Assembly: GCF_008831285.2 (NCBI RefSeq)
Contig: NC_045142.1
Span: forward strand, 191,001 to 255,000
From: Nymphaea colorata
Lineage: Eukaryota > Streptophyta > Magnoliopsida > Nymphaeales > Nymphaeaceae
DNA length: 64,000 nt
Direction: 5' to 3'
Part shown: positions 24,625-37,200 of the stretch, in pieces
Layout of the letters: each line of letters starts with the position of its first letter
Position numbering within the stretch: position 1 is the stretch's first letter
Program-made: the position numbers and the translations under genes
Notes under the pieces: model-generated
The model's input: only the letters and a program-made list of their open reading frames with translations
Database searches by the model: none
What the model was told of the DNA's origin: nothing

Positions 24625-27600
24625 TTAATCAAAGTTGCCTATGATAGAAATCAAAACCGCAAAATAGCCTAGACAGGTTCGGAGACCCCACTCAATGTCA
24701 TTCTTCAGGATAGCAGCAGCCAGTGGAATGTCAACTGCTCCTCTTTCCACATTTCCTTGGCCACTCATCACTTTCAACTCTTTGCCAAACTTTCCGGTAG
24801 ATGGCTGTGCTATGTGCATTCAAGGGATTGATTTGGATATTAAATACACGAAAAAAAAATGTCAATGCACGTTACTGGCCAATAAATACATGCTTCATGC
24901 AGGTTGATTTCTAAAGCACAGAAATATCATTTGAATAACTATGAAACAGAAGAACTAGTGAATCTAAAACACAAAAATTACAACAGAAAAGATAGGTCAT
25001 TCACATGGATTTGGAATGACTAGCTTTTGAGAAACTGTAAAAGTTACCGCAGGTGAACCAAAACTCATGCTGTTCTGCATTGGACAAGAAACCTCAAGCT
25101 CAGAGACAAACTTAGACACTTCACACAAATCAGCAAGACATGAGATACGCAAGTAACACCAGCTTTTATGTTTAGAAATGGGAAGACAAATCTACCATGA
25201 TGATCTATTTCATGCCAAGAGCATATACGTTAGGAGTTTCACATTATTAAACGTTTACCTCTGGTTTGCTGCTATCAGTTTCAATAACTGGGTCATTAGA
25301 AAATGACTGATCCTCAACAACAGCACCGACTTCGGCTCCAGCATTTCTTTGATCTTGTTCAAAAGGCTCTGTAGCACTATATATGGACTTGGATAACAAT
25401 CCTGGAACTAGAACAAGACCTTCAGTGTTCCCTATGAAGTCATCTATCATGGCCTTCCTGGCCTCAGGGCCCTCAGCCACAGATAGACCTGGAACTAGGA
25501 GGGCGTCATCACTGTTCTCTACAGAATCCTGCATCACGGTCTTACGCCTTTTAGGCATAGCCTTCACCTCTTGTTTTGCAAGCATTTGGGTAAATTCAGT
25601 CTCAGGCAATTCCTCTATTGCTTTTTGGAGTTCAGGAGAATCCCAATCTTCTTCTATAATAATAGTACCCTTGGTTATCCATAGTTTTAGAACTCGGTTC
25701 GGCCCGGGTTGCCATTCAGTTTCTCCAGATCCTCCCTTCAGTATAAACTTGAATTGGGTCTTACTCTCAATAGGGATATTCTGTTAAAATATATGCAACC
25801 ATTAGCTAACAACAGGAGAGAGCTCACTACAAGGTAGAATTTTTTTCTTCTTACCTGTTCTACTGTCCAAATATGGCCTTCTGACCAAGTCATAGGAATG
25901 GCTGCAGATGGGTCCCATGAACCAAATATTGGATCTTCACCAACCAAGAAAAACTGTTGGCCAAATAAACATTTCTTTCGCAAAACAAATCTGATACAAA
26001 CAGTCATGTTCCCTGATAGTCATAAATAGACAAACAATGTTTAACCGACTGAAAGGGATATACTTGAAAATCAAATTCTACTTAGCAGATGTAAGTGTGT
26101 CCTACTTGCTTCAGGAGCACCAAAGCCAACCTGTGGGAAAACAATAACCAAAAGGACGAAAAAAATATATAATGAGCAATGATAGAACTGCAAACTATCA
26201 AAGGCTTTTATAATGAACACAAAGAAAAAATCATAGAATAAATATGAACCAAAATCTAAGGGAACAACAAGTTAGAGCATCAATTCTATCACTTTACATT
26301 TTACAAACAGCTCACCACTTACATCAATCACTTTGACAAGTGTAAATCCCTTCACTGAAGTCATGAATCAACAACCCAGTAAACAGATCTTAGTATCTTA
26401 CATACTCCTTTCTTTTCATGCCTTAATCTTCCCCGTTGACAGATAAAGATATGCCAGCCCATAAATCTTCACTGCAGGCTCATCTCATGCACCGGTGTTG
26501 AACTTCAAAACCAGTTGCTGCCACTTGCCAGGTTGTAGCAAGTGAGAGCATCAACTACATGTTTTCTAGCGTAAACATTTGAATCTTTGATAGCTGGCAC
26601 AGCAAAACAATTTCACTCTTGATGTATGGATGCACTCATTCCAGCCTGGAGTTTATAGCATATGCTTTACCACATTATTGGGCTGCAGAATTCCAAACTC
26701 CAGTTTATCCACTGCTGCGTCCCTCTTGCTTCTGCCAGATATACCTAAGCTCCGACCTGAAGGATTATATGCTTTATCACCATTGTCGATAAATAGTTGA
26801 ATTCCCACCTTCCCACTTCCCACTTCCCACCAATAATATCCGAAATAAACATAACGTATCCCTAGCTTTTTTTTCCACTATGTTCAGCCATTCTTACAGC
26901 TATTGAATGACAAGATTTTGGTTGGTTTGCCCCATGAATACTAAAAGGTCCAATAACACAAAGAGTTCAATCAGTCAAGAGCTGAATCATCATTCTGTCA
27001 AGATTCTCATTCCCAGCAGTGTTCGAAGTTCAAAATAGCCTTGCATGTGATGAGTGCATCAGTTCAAGAAGATCTGCAGAAGTCCTATGAATACAGAAAG
27101 TGTGCTACTTCACAAAATGCTTTGGAAAGAAATAGCTAAATCTCAATCTCCAATTCAAAGAAAATGTATCGTTCATTTTCCTACTTCTAAGCACCAGATC
27201 CACGATCGATCCTGAAAACCAACAAAAGATTCAAACGATTTCGAAGAAGTTTACCTCTAACAGAGTGATTTGCTAAAATATTACAGAATGGCAACATAAA
27301 AGGAAAAGTGTAAAGGTAGCATCGTGATTTCTGAATATCTTTTGTTGAACAGTAAAGCATAGCACGAACGAGTTCCGAATAAAAACAAGACCAATAAAAT
27401 AATCTTCCACCATGCCAACAAGGAGATAATTCAGATGGCCAACACTTCATGGAGGAGAAGACACTGCACCTTGTTCAGGTGCAACGGACCAGGAGAAGAA
27501 GGTAAGGATGAATGCGGCGAAGATGAACGAAAAGGCCCCAAACGTAGGCACCGGTCTGGAGGAATGGCCCCGAAAGAATGAATATTTGGAAAGAGGAAGC

Positions 27601-27724
27601 TACGCAAAGCACGAATTCTGAGGTTTCGAGTCAGGGAGGGCGAGGTCGATCGGGCAAGCCGATCACTTTCGAGGACTTGGGAGAGGCTCTTTGATGAGCA
27701 ACAGCAGCCACTCATAGTTTCCAT
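24625..27724 (-). CDS. CBM20 starch-binding-domain protein, probably plastid, C-terminal hydrophobic segment
   Basis: Exons in order are 27724-27470, 26130-26106, 26012-25855, 25780-25259, 25110-25048 and 24804-24625. All are GT/AG and in phase, giving 400 residues ending at TAA 24627-24625. The N-terminal ~85 residues start at METMSG and are rich in Ser, Arg and Leu with almost no acidic residues, as in chloroplast transit peptides. Residues ~97-190 form a CBM20 domain (GSWDPSAAIPMTW, EWQPGPNRVLKLW), which binds starch or glucan chains. A low-complexity acidic middle region follows, with LVPGL twice. The last 20 residues (GLRTCLGYFAVLISIIG) are strongly hydrophobic. No catalytic domain is seen, so a glucan-binding scaffold or tethering role is inferred. 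It resembles the uncharacterised Arabidopsis CBM20 protein At5g01260. Exon 25110-25048 is the least certain, since it rests on phase and splice signals alone. Confidence 0.85.
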
Positions 27725-30700
27725 GGAACGACCCTTCCTCTTCGCCTTCGCGTCCTTCAAACAGTTGAAGAAGAAACGCAACGCAAGAGAGAGCGAGAGG
27801 CTACGCCTTCAGCACCCACCTCAGGTGGGTGCTCTCTCCCCTTCTTTTCGTCCTCAGTCTCCCCCTCGTTTGGGGTTCTACTGTTTGATGACGGAGCAAC
27901 CGTGAGGAAGAACAGTCACACTTCTTAGTGTTCCTCAGCCTACAACAAGGGGGAAAAGAGAGGGAGAGGGAGAGGGAGGGGAAGAGAGAGAGGCACTCGT
28001 CCAGATGTGGGGTCGAAGGCCAGTGCTTTCTGGCCTCAACGTCCCTGCGCCGTGGTTTTGGTGGACAGAAAACTCCAGAAAATTAGTGAGGTGGATGTGC
28101 TTCATTTGGCTCTCCAGATCAATGTTGTCTTTTTCTACCTTCCCCTCATGTCTATTATCCGGTAGAATCTTTCACAAGAGCGAGCGATCTATCAATAATA
28201 CGAGCAATTCGAATAGTGTCTCTCTCTCTCTCTCCAGAGCTCTGGTGAATGGTATTTCGTGATTCCGGTGAGGAGGAAAAGGGCATTTACACAATGTAAA
28301 TAAACACCTGAAACGGAGTCCACAAGCTTTATCGTGGAAAAAGTGAGGCTGTGAACGCAGAGGAAGCCAGAAACTAGTCAGTAGGGCAACAGGGAGAAAG
28401 GGCCTATAATGCCGCCAATCATACCACGACTGCACCATCATACGCAGCGCAGTCGAGAGCTTCAAGTATTCAACAAACAATGACAGAAGAGAAATGCTCT
28501 GCACACCTGCCAAGAGGATGCACCACTTGTGCCGTTTTGCCTTCTGTGCTCTACTAACAACTTTGACGTCACCGGTCTTCCTCCACCAATGGAAAATAAA
28601 AAAAAAAAAAATATGCCGCTTACGCCTTTGTGCTTGGTTGATTTTCCATTTGAAAATTGAAACTGTAGAACTTGCCCCTCCAAGAGCAGCCCCTGGAAAA
28701 AGCACGACCTCTTCGTATGCTGGTGGTGGGCTCGCATGTTTCAGACAGGCTTTCTTTTCCAACAGAAATACAATTTCTTTCACATCCATATTTGCTTTTG
28801 GCTCGAAGCTTGTTTGTTTGCCAGCACAAAAAAGGGGCCGTAGCTCTGAAATAAGCTATTACGCCATGAAGTATGAAAATCTCGTGACGGTTTTTTTTTT
28901 TTTTTGTCCTGAAGTAAGAGCAGTTTCCAATATTATAAAAATGATCATAATCGTGCGTGATCAAGCAACTGAACGCAGTTCATTCCTTTTCCCTTTTTGT
29001 TTTTACAGTTTTACTTCACCGAAGGTGAAAGCTTTATCATGTTGCCCTGCACGGTGAAGAACGAACTTGACTCGATTACTTCAACCTAATCTTGTTCCTT
29101 TGGGGACAAGAAGGATGTATTTTCAATTTTTCTACAATGGCTGGAGAACTTACCCTACCCTGGAGCACCCCCTAACTTCTCTACAGTCATCCGAAGGGGA
29201 GAAAAAAAATATCTTTAACTTTTATCACCCTCTTTCTATACGGAAATGGGAACCGTAGACGTTACCTATGTTTGACGCTACGAACATTCTTCATCCCAAG
29301 TGAAAAATGCCATGCTCATGAACCACACCCTAGGGACATTATTGAAAACGATAACTTCTAGCATAATGCATATTTGTGACCATGAATAGTACAATATCAC
29401 ATAATAGTCCTTTAAATTCTCCAATAAATTATTTGCTAGCGCCGTAAGGAAAATTAAGTCTTAACCACCCGTATTTGGAAGATTTGAGGCAAACAAACTA
29501 ATATTTTTGGACGCGCACACCACACACCGGAATATATTAAACGACCACACAACTTCAGCAACGAAAGCACAGAAAGATCATGCGCAAACTTGTCCTCTTT
29601 CTCAAGCATACGAAGATCATAGGTTCATAGCCAACAATACAGCACCTTTTAACTAGAATCGTCATTCTTGCTCCGAGAAAGGTAGAGACGAAAAGAAAAT
29701 CTCGTTACCTTATGTGGTATACGTACAAGCCCCTTCAAGATTTAATCATGTCTAATCTTTTCCTTATTATATCACATTAAAACAGAAGTTACTAGTATCA
29801 GAGGGCAGAAGTGAAGTCAATTGCTGAAAGACCGTCAGAAAGATCATTTATGCAGGATATGGCGGAAGTGAAGTCGATTGCTGAAAGACCATCAGAAAGA
29901 TCATTTATGCAGAATATCTGAATATAAAAGTAAGAGCGATTCAGATCATGCACATGAAGGAAAAAACAAAAAGCATTTAAGAGACCTCCAGCCCAGATAA
30001 AATCGTCTAATAAGCCTATAAATTCCGAAAAATAACCTCCTCTGATGAAGTTGAAACCACTGGCAAGAGAGTAAGACCTATGCTTGACTGCAACGTTTAC
30101 CTGTCGGGAGTTGCTCTCGTTGTTCATTCACCGACAGAAACGGTTAAGAAACTAATGACCAGGAGATTATTTCAATTTTGGCAATAGTAAATACGAAAGG
30201 TCATGTGGAGTATTGCAAAGGCAAATCACTACAAGCTGCTGTCATGAACGTTGACAACCTTGCGTCTAAAATAGTATCATTTATCGGACGCAAGAATGGG
30301 CAAAGTTACGAGTCTTAGACTACTAAAAGTTGACTGAAATATTAACGTGCAAATGGAGGAAACCCCACGCAAAATTTTTGTTGTGATCAAAGATGGAGCC
30401 TGAACAGCAGGAATAGCTATCTTTTCTAATGAGAAGAAGATGGATAGATCCTATGGCTGCAGACTACCAACACGACAACTGGAACATATAAAAAATTAAT
30501 TCGTTTTAATTTATAAAAATGACAGATCATGACGCTCTGACTAACTGTGCTCATAAAAGAACGGTGTGACATCAACAGATAACTTCATTTACTAGGATCT
30601 GAGGAAGCAAATAAAGGACCAACTTGATCCATGTCGCTTGTGATATCTGTCCTAGCAAATCCAACAAGCTGCAACTTCTCCTAGACAAGATAACCCTTCA

Positions 30701-32030
30701 ACTGGTTATGAAAGGATAGGATTGCACACCGTAAGTTTCCAACCAATCAAATTTGATACGAGGAAGATGGGCTTCCAACTTCCAAAAATAACCACGAGAT
30801 GGACTGCCATGAAATGTACATTCGTTCATGCTTCCAGAAGACTACATTACTTGGAAGCTTAGATACCAAGAATGAATAAGCAATTGAGGGATGGAGGAGA
30901 AAATTCCAAATATGCTGGCAGAAGCATATTAGGAGTATATAAATAAGACAATGAAAAACATATCAAGCAAATAATGGCAATTCGTGAATGTAAATAAATA
31001 AGAAAAGGACTTGAATACTCTTAATAAACACATAACAGATTAAAGAATTGAAGAAGACAGCAAAAAGTTCTTATAACAATAAATGTCATTAGGACAGAAA
31101 TAGTGTATCTTGCCCCAAAGCCGTGTTGCAAAACCAACATGAAAGGCAAGCATTCCTTATATCCAAATCTACATTTTTCTGGTTTGAACTCTGCCTCGGC
31201 AATGAAGTGTTAACTTCATTCAAGAGTGGTCAAGTTAGTTGAGATGGACCCTAAGGTACATTCTTTTTAGTAGGATTTTGTGCCGGCAAGGATTTATAAG
31301 GTTTATCGAAGAGGGATCAAGATGGGATGCAGTTTACTTAGTTTCCAACAAGATGATGCAATTACTGATCATTCTCAGCAAGCAACGCGATTAAAAATTG
31401 ATGCTTTTGCCATGACTTTCTTTTATAAAGAAAAATGGCAATAAAAGGATTTTCACCTTCTTGGTCGAATGTAGGTGTCACTTTGAGCAGCTTCAAGGAA
31501 ATTGTCATGTATTTGGTGGAGTCTCTTTCACGCAGCTGGTGGGAGAGTACTGCAGCTTGGCGCCTTGGTTACAGTTCACTTAACATCAGTTTACTGTTCA
31601 CTTACAGTGGCAGCTTTCACATCCACCAGTGGTCTACAAATAAATTTCAATACGGGATAAGCTTTGAAGCCTTTGAATTTGCCTTGCAAAAGTCATAGGC
31701 GAGTCCTTGCGCCTTGCGGCGATGTCTCAACGCTCTTCAGAAGAACCGTGGAGAGCTATTTTTTCAAAGGAACTTTGTACCATCAAATCGTTTATACGAG
31801 AGAAAATAACTCGTCTGAAAATGCAATCACGCAAGGAATAGCAAGACAATGAAAAGAACCAGTCGAGAGAACAGCTAGGGGGAAAGGGAAAAGAAGAAGT
31901 ATGGACACCTGAAAGTCGAAATTTATCTTCACGCAATAGACAACAATATATATGAAAAGAGGAACAATAACTCGCAACGAAACACACATGGAGCAGCAGA
32001 AGAGGCGTACACATGAGAAAACAGGGAAAA
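27725..32030. other. Intergenic; upstream of the CBM20 gene, no further gene recognised
   Basis: The first ~250 bp are GA-rich and probably hold the 5' UTR and promoter of the minus-strand CBM20 gene. Overlapping long open frames at 28789-28172 (minus, 205 codons) and 28494-29057 (plus, 187 codons) run through poly(A)/poly(T) tracts and match nothing I know. A 57-bp tandem duplication lies at 29808-29921. The rest is AT-rich without gene signals. Confidence 0.55.
29808..29921 (-). repeat. 57-bp tandem duplication, in phase with a small open frame
   Basis: Two copies (29808-29864 and 29865-29921) differ at three positions over the first 53 bp. On the minus strand they fall in an open frame of 109 codons (30127-29798) and create a 19-residue repeat containing NDLSDGLSAIDFTSA. 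No family is recognised and coding status is unproven. Confidence 0.75.
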
Positions 32031-32326
32031 TTATAGACGGAGAGTGTGACTTTGCACTACAGATTCAACACGGAGGCAGAAGGGCATGTACATACAGATG
32101 AGGAGATCCAAAATTACAGAGCAGAGAAAAAACAAAGGTTTCAAGAGCAAAAGGGGAAAGGAAAAGAGGAAGCGCAGGAAACAACACCAGAGAATCGGAG
32201 GGAAAAAGCGGAAGATGAAGTCCATCCAAACCAAGAGCTCTGCTTAACGGAGATTCTTAGATAAATTGACCGGAGAGATAGAGAACTTCAGAAGCCTCTT
32301 GGGGGATCGTGGGATGCGGTCGCCGG

Positions 32327-32758
32327 CTAGGCATCGGCGGTGCGCTTGGAATCGTAGTCGACGATCTCGGAATCGGTGACGGAGCGGGAGTGCTGGACGA
32401 TGGATCTGCCGATGGAGTTGATCCAGTCCTCCTTCTCCTTCTCGGAGTCGGCGATGAAGTACATGACGTCGGTCCTGGTGGAGATCTCGAAGGCGAAGGG
32501 CTTGTTGAGGGCGTCCTCGGCGCCCTTGACGGTAAGGCAGGTGCTGACGGGGATGACGCCGCGGGGGCGAGAGGCGCGCGTCACCTGCGACTCCTTGAAC
32601 CAGAAGAGCTTCCCGCGTTTGAGAACGAACCACCGGCGGCGCCACGTCTTGATATGCTCGCCCTGCTTCATCAACCACCCTGCTCTCTCGGGGCTCGTCC
32701 AGAAGTCCACCCCATAGTCCTCCTCCCCGCGATTCCACCATCCCAGCAGGCTCGCCAT
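32327..32758 (-). CDS. PH1: Small pleckstrin-homology-domain protein (PH1-like)
   Basis: A single exon of 143 residues starts at ATG 32758. Almost the whole protein is one PH domain (residues ~24-121): the first strands read RAGWLMKQGEHIKTWRRRWF, and the C-terminal helix has the conserved Trp (KEDWINSIGRS). Length and sequence fit Arabidopsis PH1 (about 145 residues), known to bind PI3P and act at late endosomes, where it affects NRAMP1 metal transporter location. The basic KTWRRRW stretch is the expected phosphoinositide-binding loop. The gene is more GC-rich than its flanks. It lies head to head with the SNARE gene, with 1.47 kb between the two ATGs. Regulation cannot be read. Confidence 0.93.
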   Translation of the reverse strand: MASLLGWWNRGEEDYGVDFWTSPERAGWLMKQGEHIKTWRRRWFVLKRGKLFWFKESQVTRASRPRGVIPVSTCLTVKGAEDALNKPFAFEISTRTDVMYFIADSEKEKEDWINSIGRSIVQHSRSVTDSEIVDYDSKRTADA

Positions 32759-34224
32759 CGCCCGCTTCCTCCTTTTCCCTCTAGCTCGCTAGAAGAGGGC
32801 AATCAGATCACACTCCTCCCGCAGGGCACCCCCTTCTCCGTCTTCGTTGACATCCTCACCACGGGAGGAAATGGCACCTGCCTGCCATGTCCCCCCAAAA
32901 TTACGAAAATATCTTCTCTCCCTCCCGAATCCGGGCCGGGGACCCAGTGGCCTCGCTCAAGCTGCGTCTTAAAACTAATAATCGATATTAAGTCGGTTCT
33001 TCTCCCCTTTGCTGACTTGATTGATTGAGATTTATGGATTGGAAGCGTGTTGAAGATTTTTGATCTCTAAATTTTAAAGCAAGCTTCGGGTGGATATTGT
33101 TGGACAACAGCAGCAACGCTAACACATGATTTGATTCTATAGCAATTGAGGTAGACACTCACACTACTACATTGTTTGCGCTTTATGAATCATACTTTTC
33201 GGAACGATGCTTTAATAGGTTTCATGTTGCACCATTCATTCTGAACTCGCTCTATCCCATTGTTGTTTTTTGACATTTTGATTCTGCAGGTCAGTTCTTT
33301 GCATAGAACAATGTTCCAGTGTTTTCCTTTTCGAATTGCCTCGCAATAAATAACCCATGCATTTAAATTACATGTAATTTAAGACGTGTTTTTTATATAA
33401 TATTAAAGTATATTATTATTGTGTGTAACTGCACTTCTATTGCTAATCCGTAACTTAAGGTCATGGAGCATGTGTTGACGTAGCTGGAGAACTTCACATA
33501 CACTAGCGACATCCTCTCCACACTATCAAACGTCGGACAGAACGCATGATTAATGATAATATCGATCAGTTCTGCTGCGTGAGCGGTTCTTACTCCTTAC
33601 ATGACGTTGCTGTTTGGTTGGACGACTAAACCTAAAAATTATCAGCGTCATGGACATAGGAAGAAAATGAACCAAACGAGTTAGGCTGCCCTCTCAATTT
33701 CACTAAAATCAGCTTTCTTTTTTATCCCAACCAAAGCAAAATATACGAAAACAATTAATAAAACCTTTCAAAATACCAAATAAATGGAATCTATCTATTT
33801 GATTTGATAAAAAATCGGCCGACTTAAAGATCATACACCGCTTGGCATAAACTCAATTCCAGGAGACCAAACTGTTGAACGAAAAATGCACAAAACATAT
33901 GCGAGTGTCTATTTTACGATCGTACCTTCTCTAATAATGTTTAGAAGAACGAAGAGGGCGGAGTAAGTTCAGAAAAAAAAATTGATGCTTGTTAGAATTA
34001 CGTTTATTAGTTGAAGAAGAAGAGACATTTTGTCCCGTTTGTTTGGCGAAGCCGTGGACGGAACTAAAACGGCTCGGAAGGCCTTCGAATGCTATTCTGT
34101 TCTCTCCCCTTCTTCCTCCGGGGTTCACTTTGCCACCCCGTTTCCTTCTTCTCCGGCCAAACCCCTCATAAGAGGGAAATCGCAGTAATCTGCGGTCGCA
34201 TTTCCCTTCTCCGAGGGTGGGTTC
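32759..34224. other. Shared upstream region between the PH1-like and SNARE genes
   Basis: The two genes point away from each other, so this 1.47 kb holds both 5' UTRs and promoters. Both ends are CT/GC-rich, as in plant 5' UTRs, and the middle is AT-rich. No clear TATA box was fixed for either gene. Confidence 0.6.
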
Positions 34225-37200
34225 ATGGCGAACCCCTACGCCAATCGAGGATTCAGATCCAGGTAATCACTTCCTCTTCTCCTTTCCTCATATCTTCTTC
34301 GCCGTCATTTTCGAAAGCTTATTCCAGATTTCTCTTTCTTTGTGCTTTCTCCGCTTTGCTTTATTTTCCCCCCTTTTGCGTTCCTCCTTTTTTTCTTTTC
34401 CTCATTGAGATCGGTCGGCGTGGTGCAGAGAGGGCCTCAGCACGAGGACCGCCGCCTCTTCCGATGAAATTCAGTTAAGGATCGACCCTATCCATGAAGA
34501 CTTGGACGACCAGATCACGGGATTGCACAAGAAGATCACCATGCTGAAAGGCGTGAGTATTTTTCCTTTTTTTTTTTTTTCCCTCTTCTTGAGTTTTTCG
34601 GTGCTATAACGGGCTTTGGCGGGCGTCTCGATTTCAATAAAATCGTTTGCCTTCCTTCTTTTTTTCCTTTCTTTATCTGGTTATTACGCTTCTAACTTTC
34701 GAGGAACCCACTTGTCTGTTTACCAATATCTAATTGGTGGAAACTTTGCCAATGGGATTATAAACCTTGAAGAAACTGAATCCTTTCCCCCCTCCATTCC
34801 TATGCTGTTTGTTTTAAACGTTGGTTGCTCAAAATTTTGTTACCGTCTTTCTTCCCGCCAATTCGCTATTGGTTCTTACCATGTACATGGATAACAAAAT
34901 TCCATTAAGTGAGAAATCTCCTTCTCTTCCAAACATGTGACCTTAACGATATGCAAGCTTCTGCAGTCTTGTGATTTTATGTTTTGTTAACAATGGATTT
35001 ATCTTCTTAATGTAATTTCCTTGTCTGAAATTTATTTCGTTCTAAACTTTCAGGTAGCCCAGGAGATAGAATCTGAGGCGAAATTCCAAAACGACTTTAT
35101 CAGTCAACTGGTAATTTCAAACATCAAGCTCATTTCCACCGAATGCACAATGATATCTCTTTGGTAATAATAATCTATATCAATAGCAAGTTTCAGTCAC
35201 GTACGGCTGCGAATTTTGAATGCACTCCTTTGAATTTTTGAAGTTCTCAACTGGATATGATGAGTACATAGGCATACCTACGTATGAATAATTCAAGCTA
35301 TCCACTGGGGAAGGTGAACAACACATTAGGTTTCATTGGAAAAAAATTGTTATCCTGCAGTCCTGCTCACAGATAAAAAAAATATATATGTAACGCAGGT
35401 TGGGATCGTTGGAGCATTAAGGGTTTTGTATCCAGCATGAAGGGGACTGTTCGTAAAGACAATCTGTATAAGTCTATCTGCATGCGATTGATTCATACTA
35501 GTAATGCATTTCAGGAACTTTCTGTTCTTCAATATAAGTTGGCAGCATGGGTCGTGGCTCCTTGACATGTTTTCCCTTGAGAGAAAAATTGCCGTTCTGA
35601 TCTGACTGAACTTAAACCTATACAAGTTTCACTATCGTAGAAACTGGTGATAAATCAATGGCTCAATCTTTTAACTGCGAGCTGCATTTGCTAGACCTGT
35701 CAAGTTATTAACACCTGAAGTGGAGCTTCTAGCATTTTGCTATTGTTTATTACTTCTTGGTGATTAGCATCAATCTTGTTCTGGTCAGCGTTATACAATA
35801 TACTATTTTATGTGATGTAATGTAACTACACTGTTACACTCCTGAAAATAGTTCATGGGGCATAATTCAGCCGTATCGGCATACACAGTATCAATGTTAT
35901 CACTGGCGTATTGTATCGCGTATCGGTCGGGCCAACCTATATGTTGTATCGTAAAATTAATTTTTTAATTTTTAAAAAATATTAAAATTATAAAAATAGA
36001 AAAAAATCAGAAAAATTATTTAAAAAGTCCGAAAAAACAATAAAAAATCAGAACAAATCAAGAAAAATGTATTTAAAGGAACATTCATGTATATGAAGTA
36101 TGAAGTATGAACAACACATTCCAAAATAAGACATCAAACATTCAAAAATCAAAATAACATAATAAGCAACCGAAGAGAATTTGATTACATCACAATTCAT
36201 AAGTTCAAAAGTCAAAAGACTCAAAACATATAGACATAGTTATCATTTTTTATGATTCAAAAATAATCCTCGTCACAACGAGAATGAAAGCTTCTTCACC
36301 GGCAAAGCTTGATGCAAATGGAGAAAATCTCTCCCTCCCACATCTCTTGCAATGTTTACAAACAAGGAAAGAGAGAGAGGAGCGTCGGTTTTAAAAGAAC
36401 ACGCAAAAAAAGGGCCGTCGGGCCCCTTCTTTTTTATTTTTTCCCGTATCGTGCGATACGGCCTCCGTATCGCACGATACATGCGATACGCGTACGATAC
36501 GCACGCGTATCGCGTATCGATGATGTATCGTATAGGTTTCTTCGACCTATATGAAACAGATAACATTGCACAGTATGATATAGTATGTAACCTATTTTAC
36601 ACTTGAGAACATTTTTAGTTGTCAAGAAAAGTTTTTTTTTTTTAATTGAAAGTGACATAAATTTATTTTCTTTAATTTGCTTATTTTGTACATCTTCCGG
36701 AATGCATCACCTAATTTCTCCAAGCGGATCGGATCTGTCTTGCCTATTAAGATATGAAGATCTCATATTTTGAAATTTTTGCATTTTTAACTAGCATCCT
36801 TCACAGGTCAGACAGAGCCACCTTTTCTTTCTCTGTCATTGAAATACTGGAGGATTAGATGTAGATTGTTGAAGCATCAAGCTCCTCTAGATTTGGAAAA
36901 TGAATTAGGTTGGCCCAAAGTTGCTGTCATCTCAATAGTTGAGCGTTTCAGTTACAACTATCTTTTAGGGTGTGCTTGATAGCTTGACAAGTCGACCAGG
37001 GTGAAAGCCACCTTCTTTTTTCTTTTTTTTTTTCTTTTTTTATTCTGAGTGAAATTTGCAGAAAGCTGTACAATTGAAGTGCATTTAGATGGAGATGACT
37101 TCTCTCTTGTTTGTTTTACCTTTTGGAGAAGATACTTTGCACAAATTGCAACTGGTATCAGTCATGCCCTTAGGTCTTGGTCCTTTATGAAATTTAAGAA

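Noticed and set aside
28172-28789. 205-codon minus-strand frame and an opposing 187-codon frame
   Set aside because: Both pass through poly(A)/poly(T) tracts giving Phe or Lys runs. They overlap each other and match no family; kept only as a note in the gap entry.
32309-33028. 239-codon plus-strand open frame
   Set aside because: It is the antisense of the GC-rich PH1-like exon and its 5' UTR, with a low-complexity Gly/Leu/Asp-rich translation and no domain.
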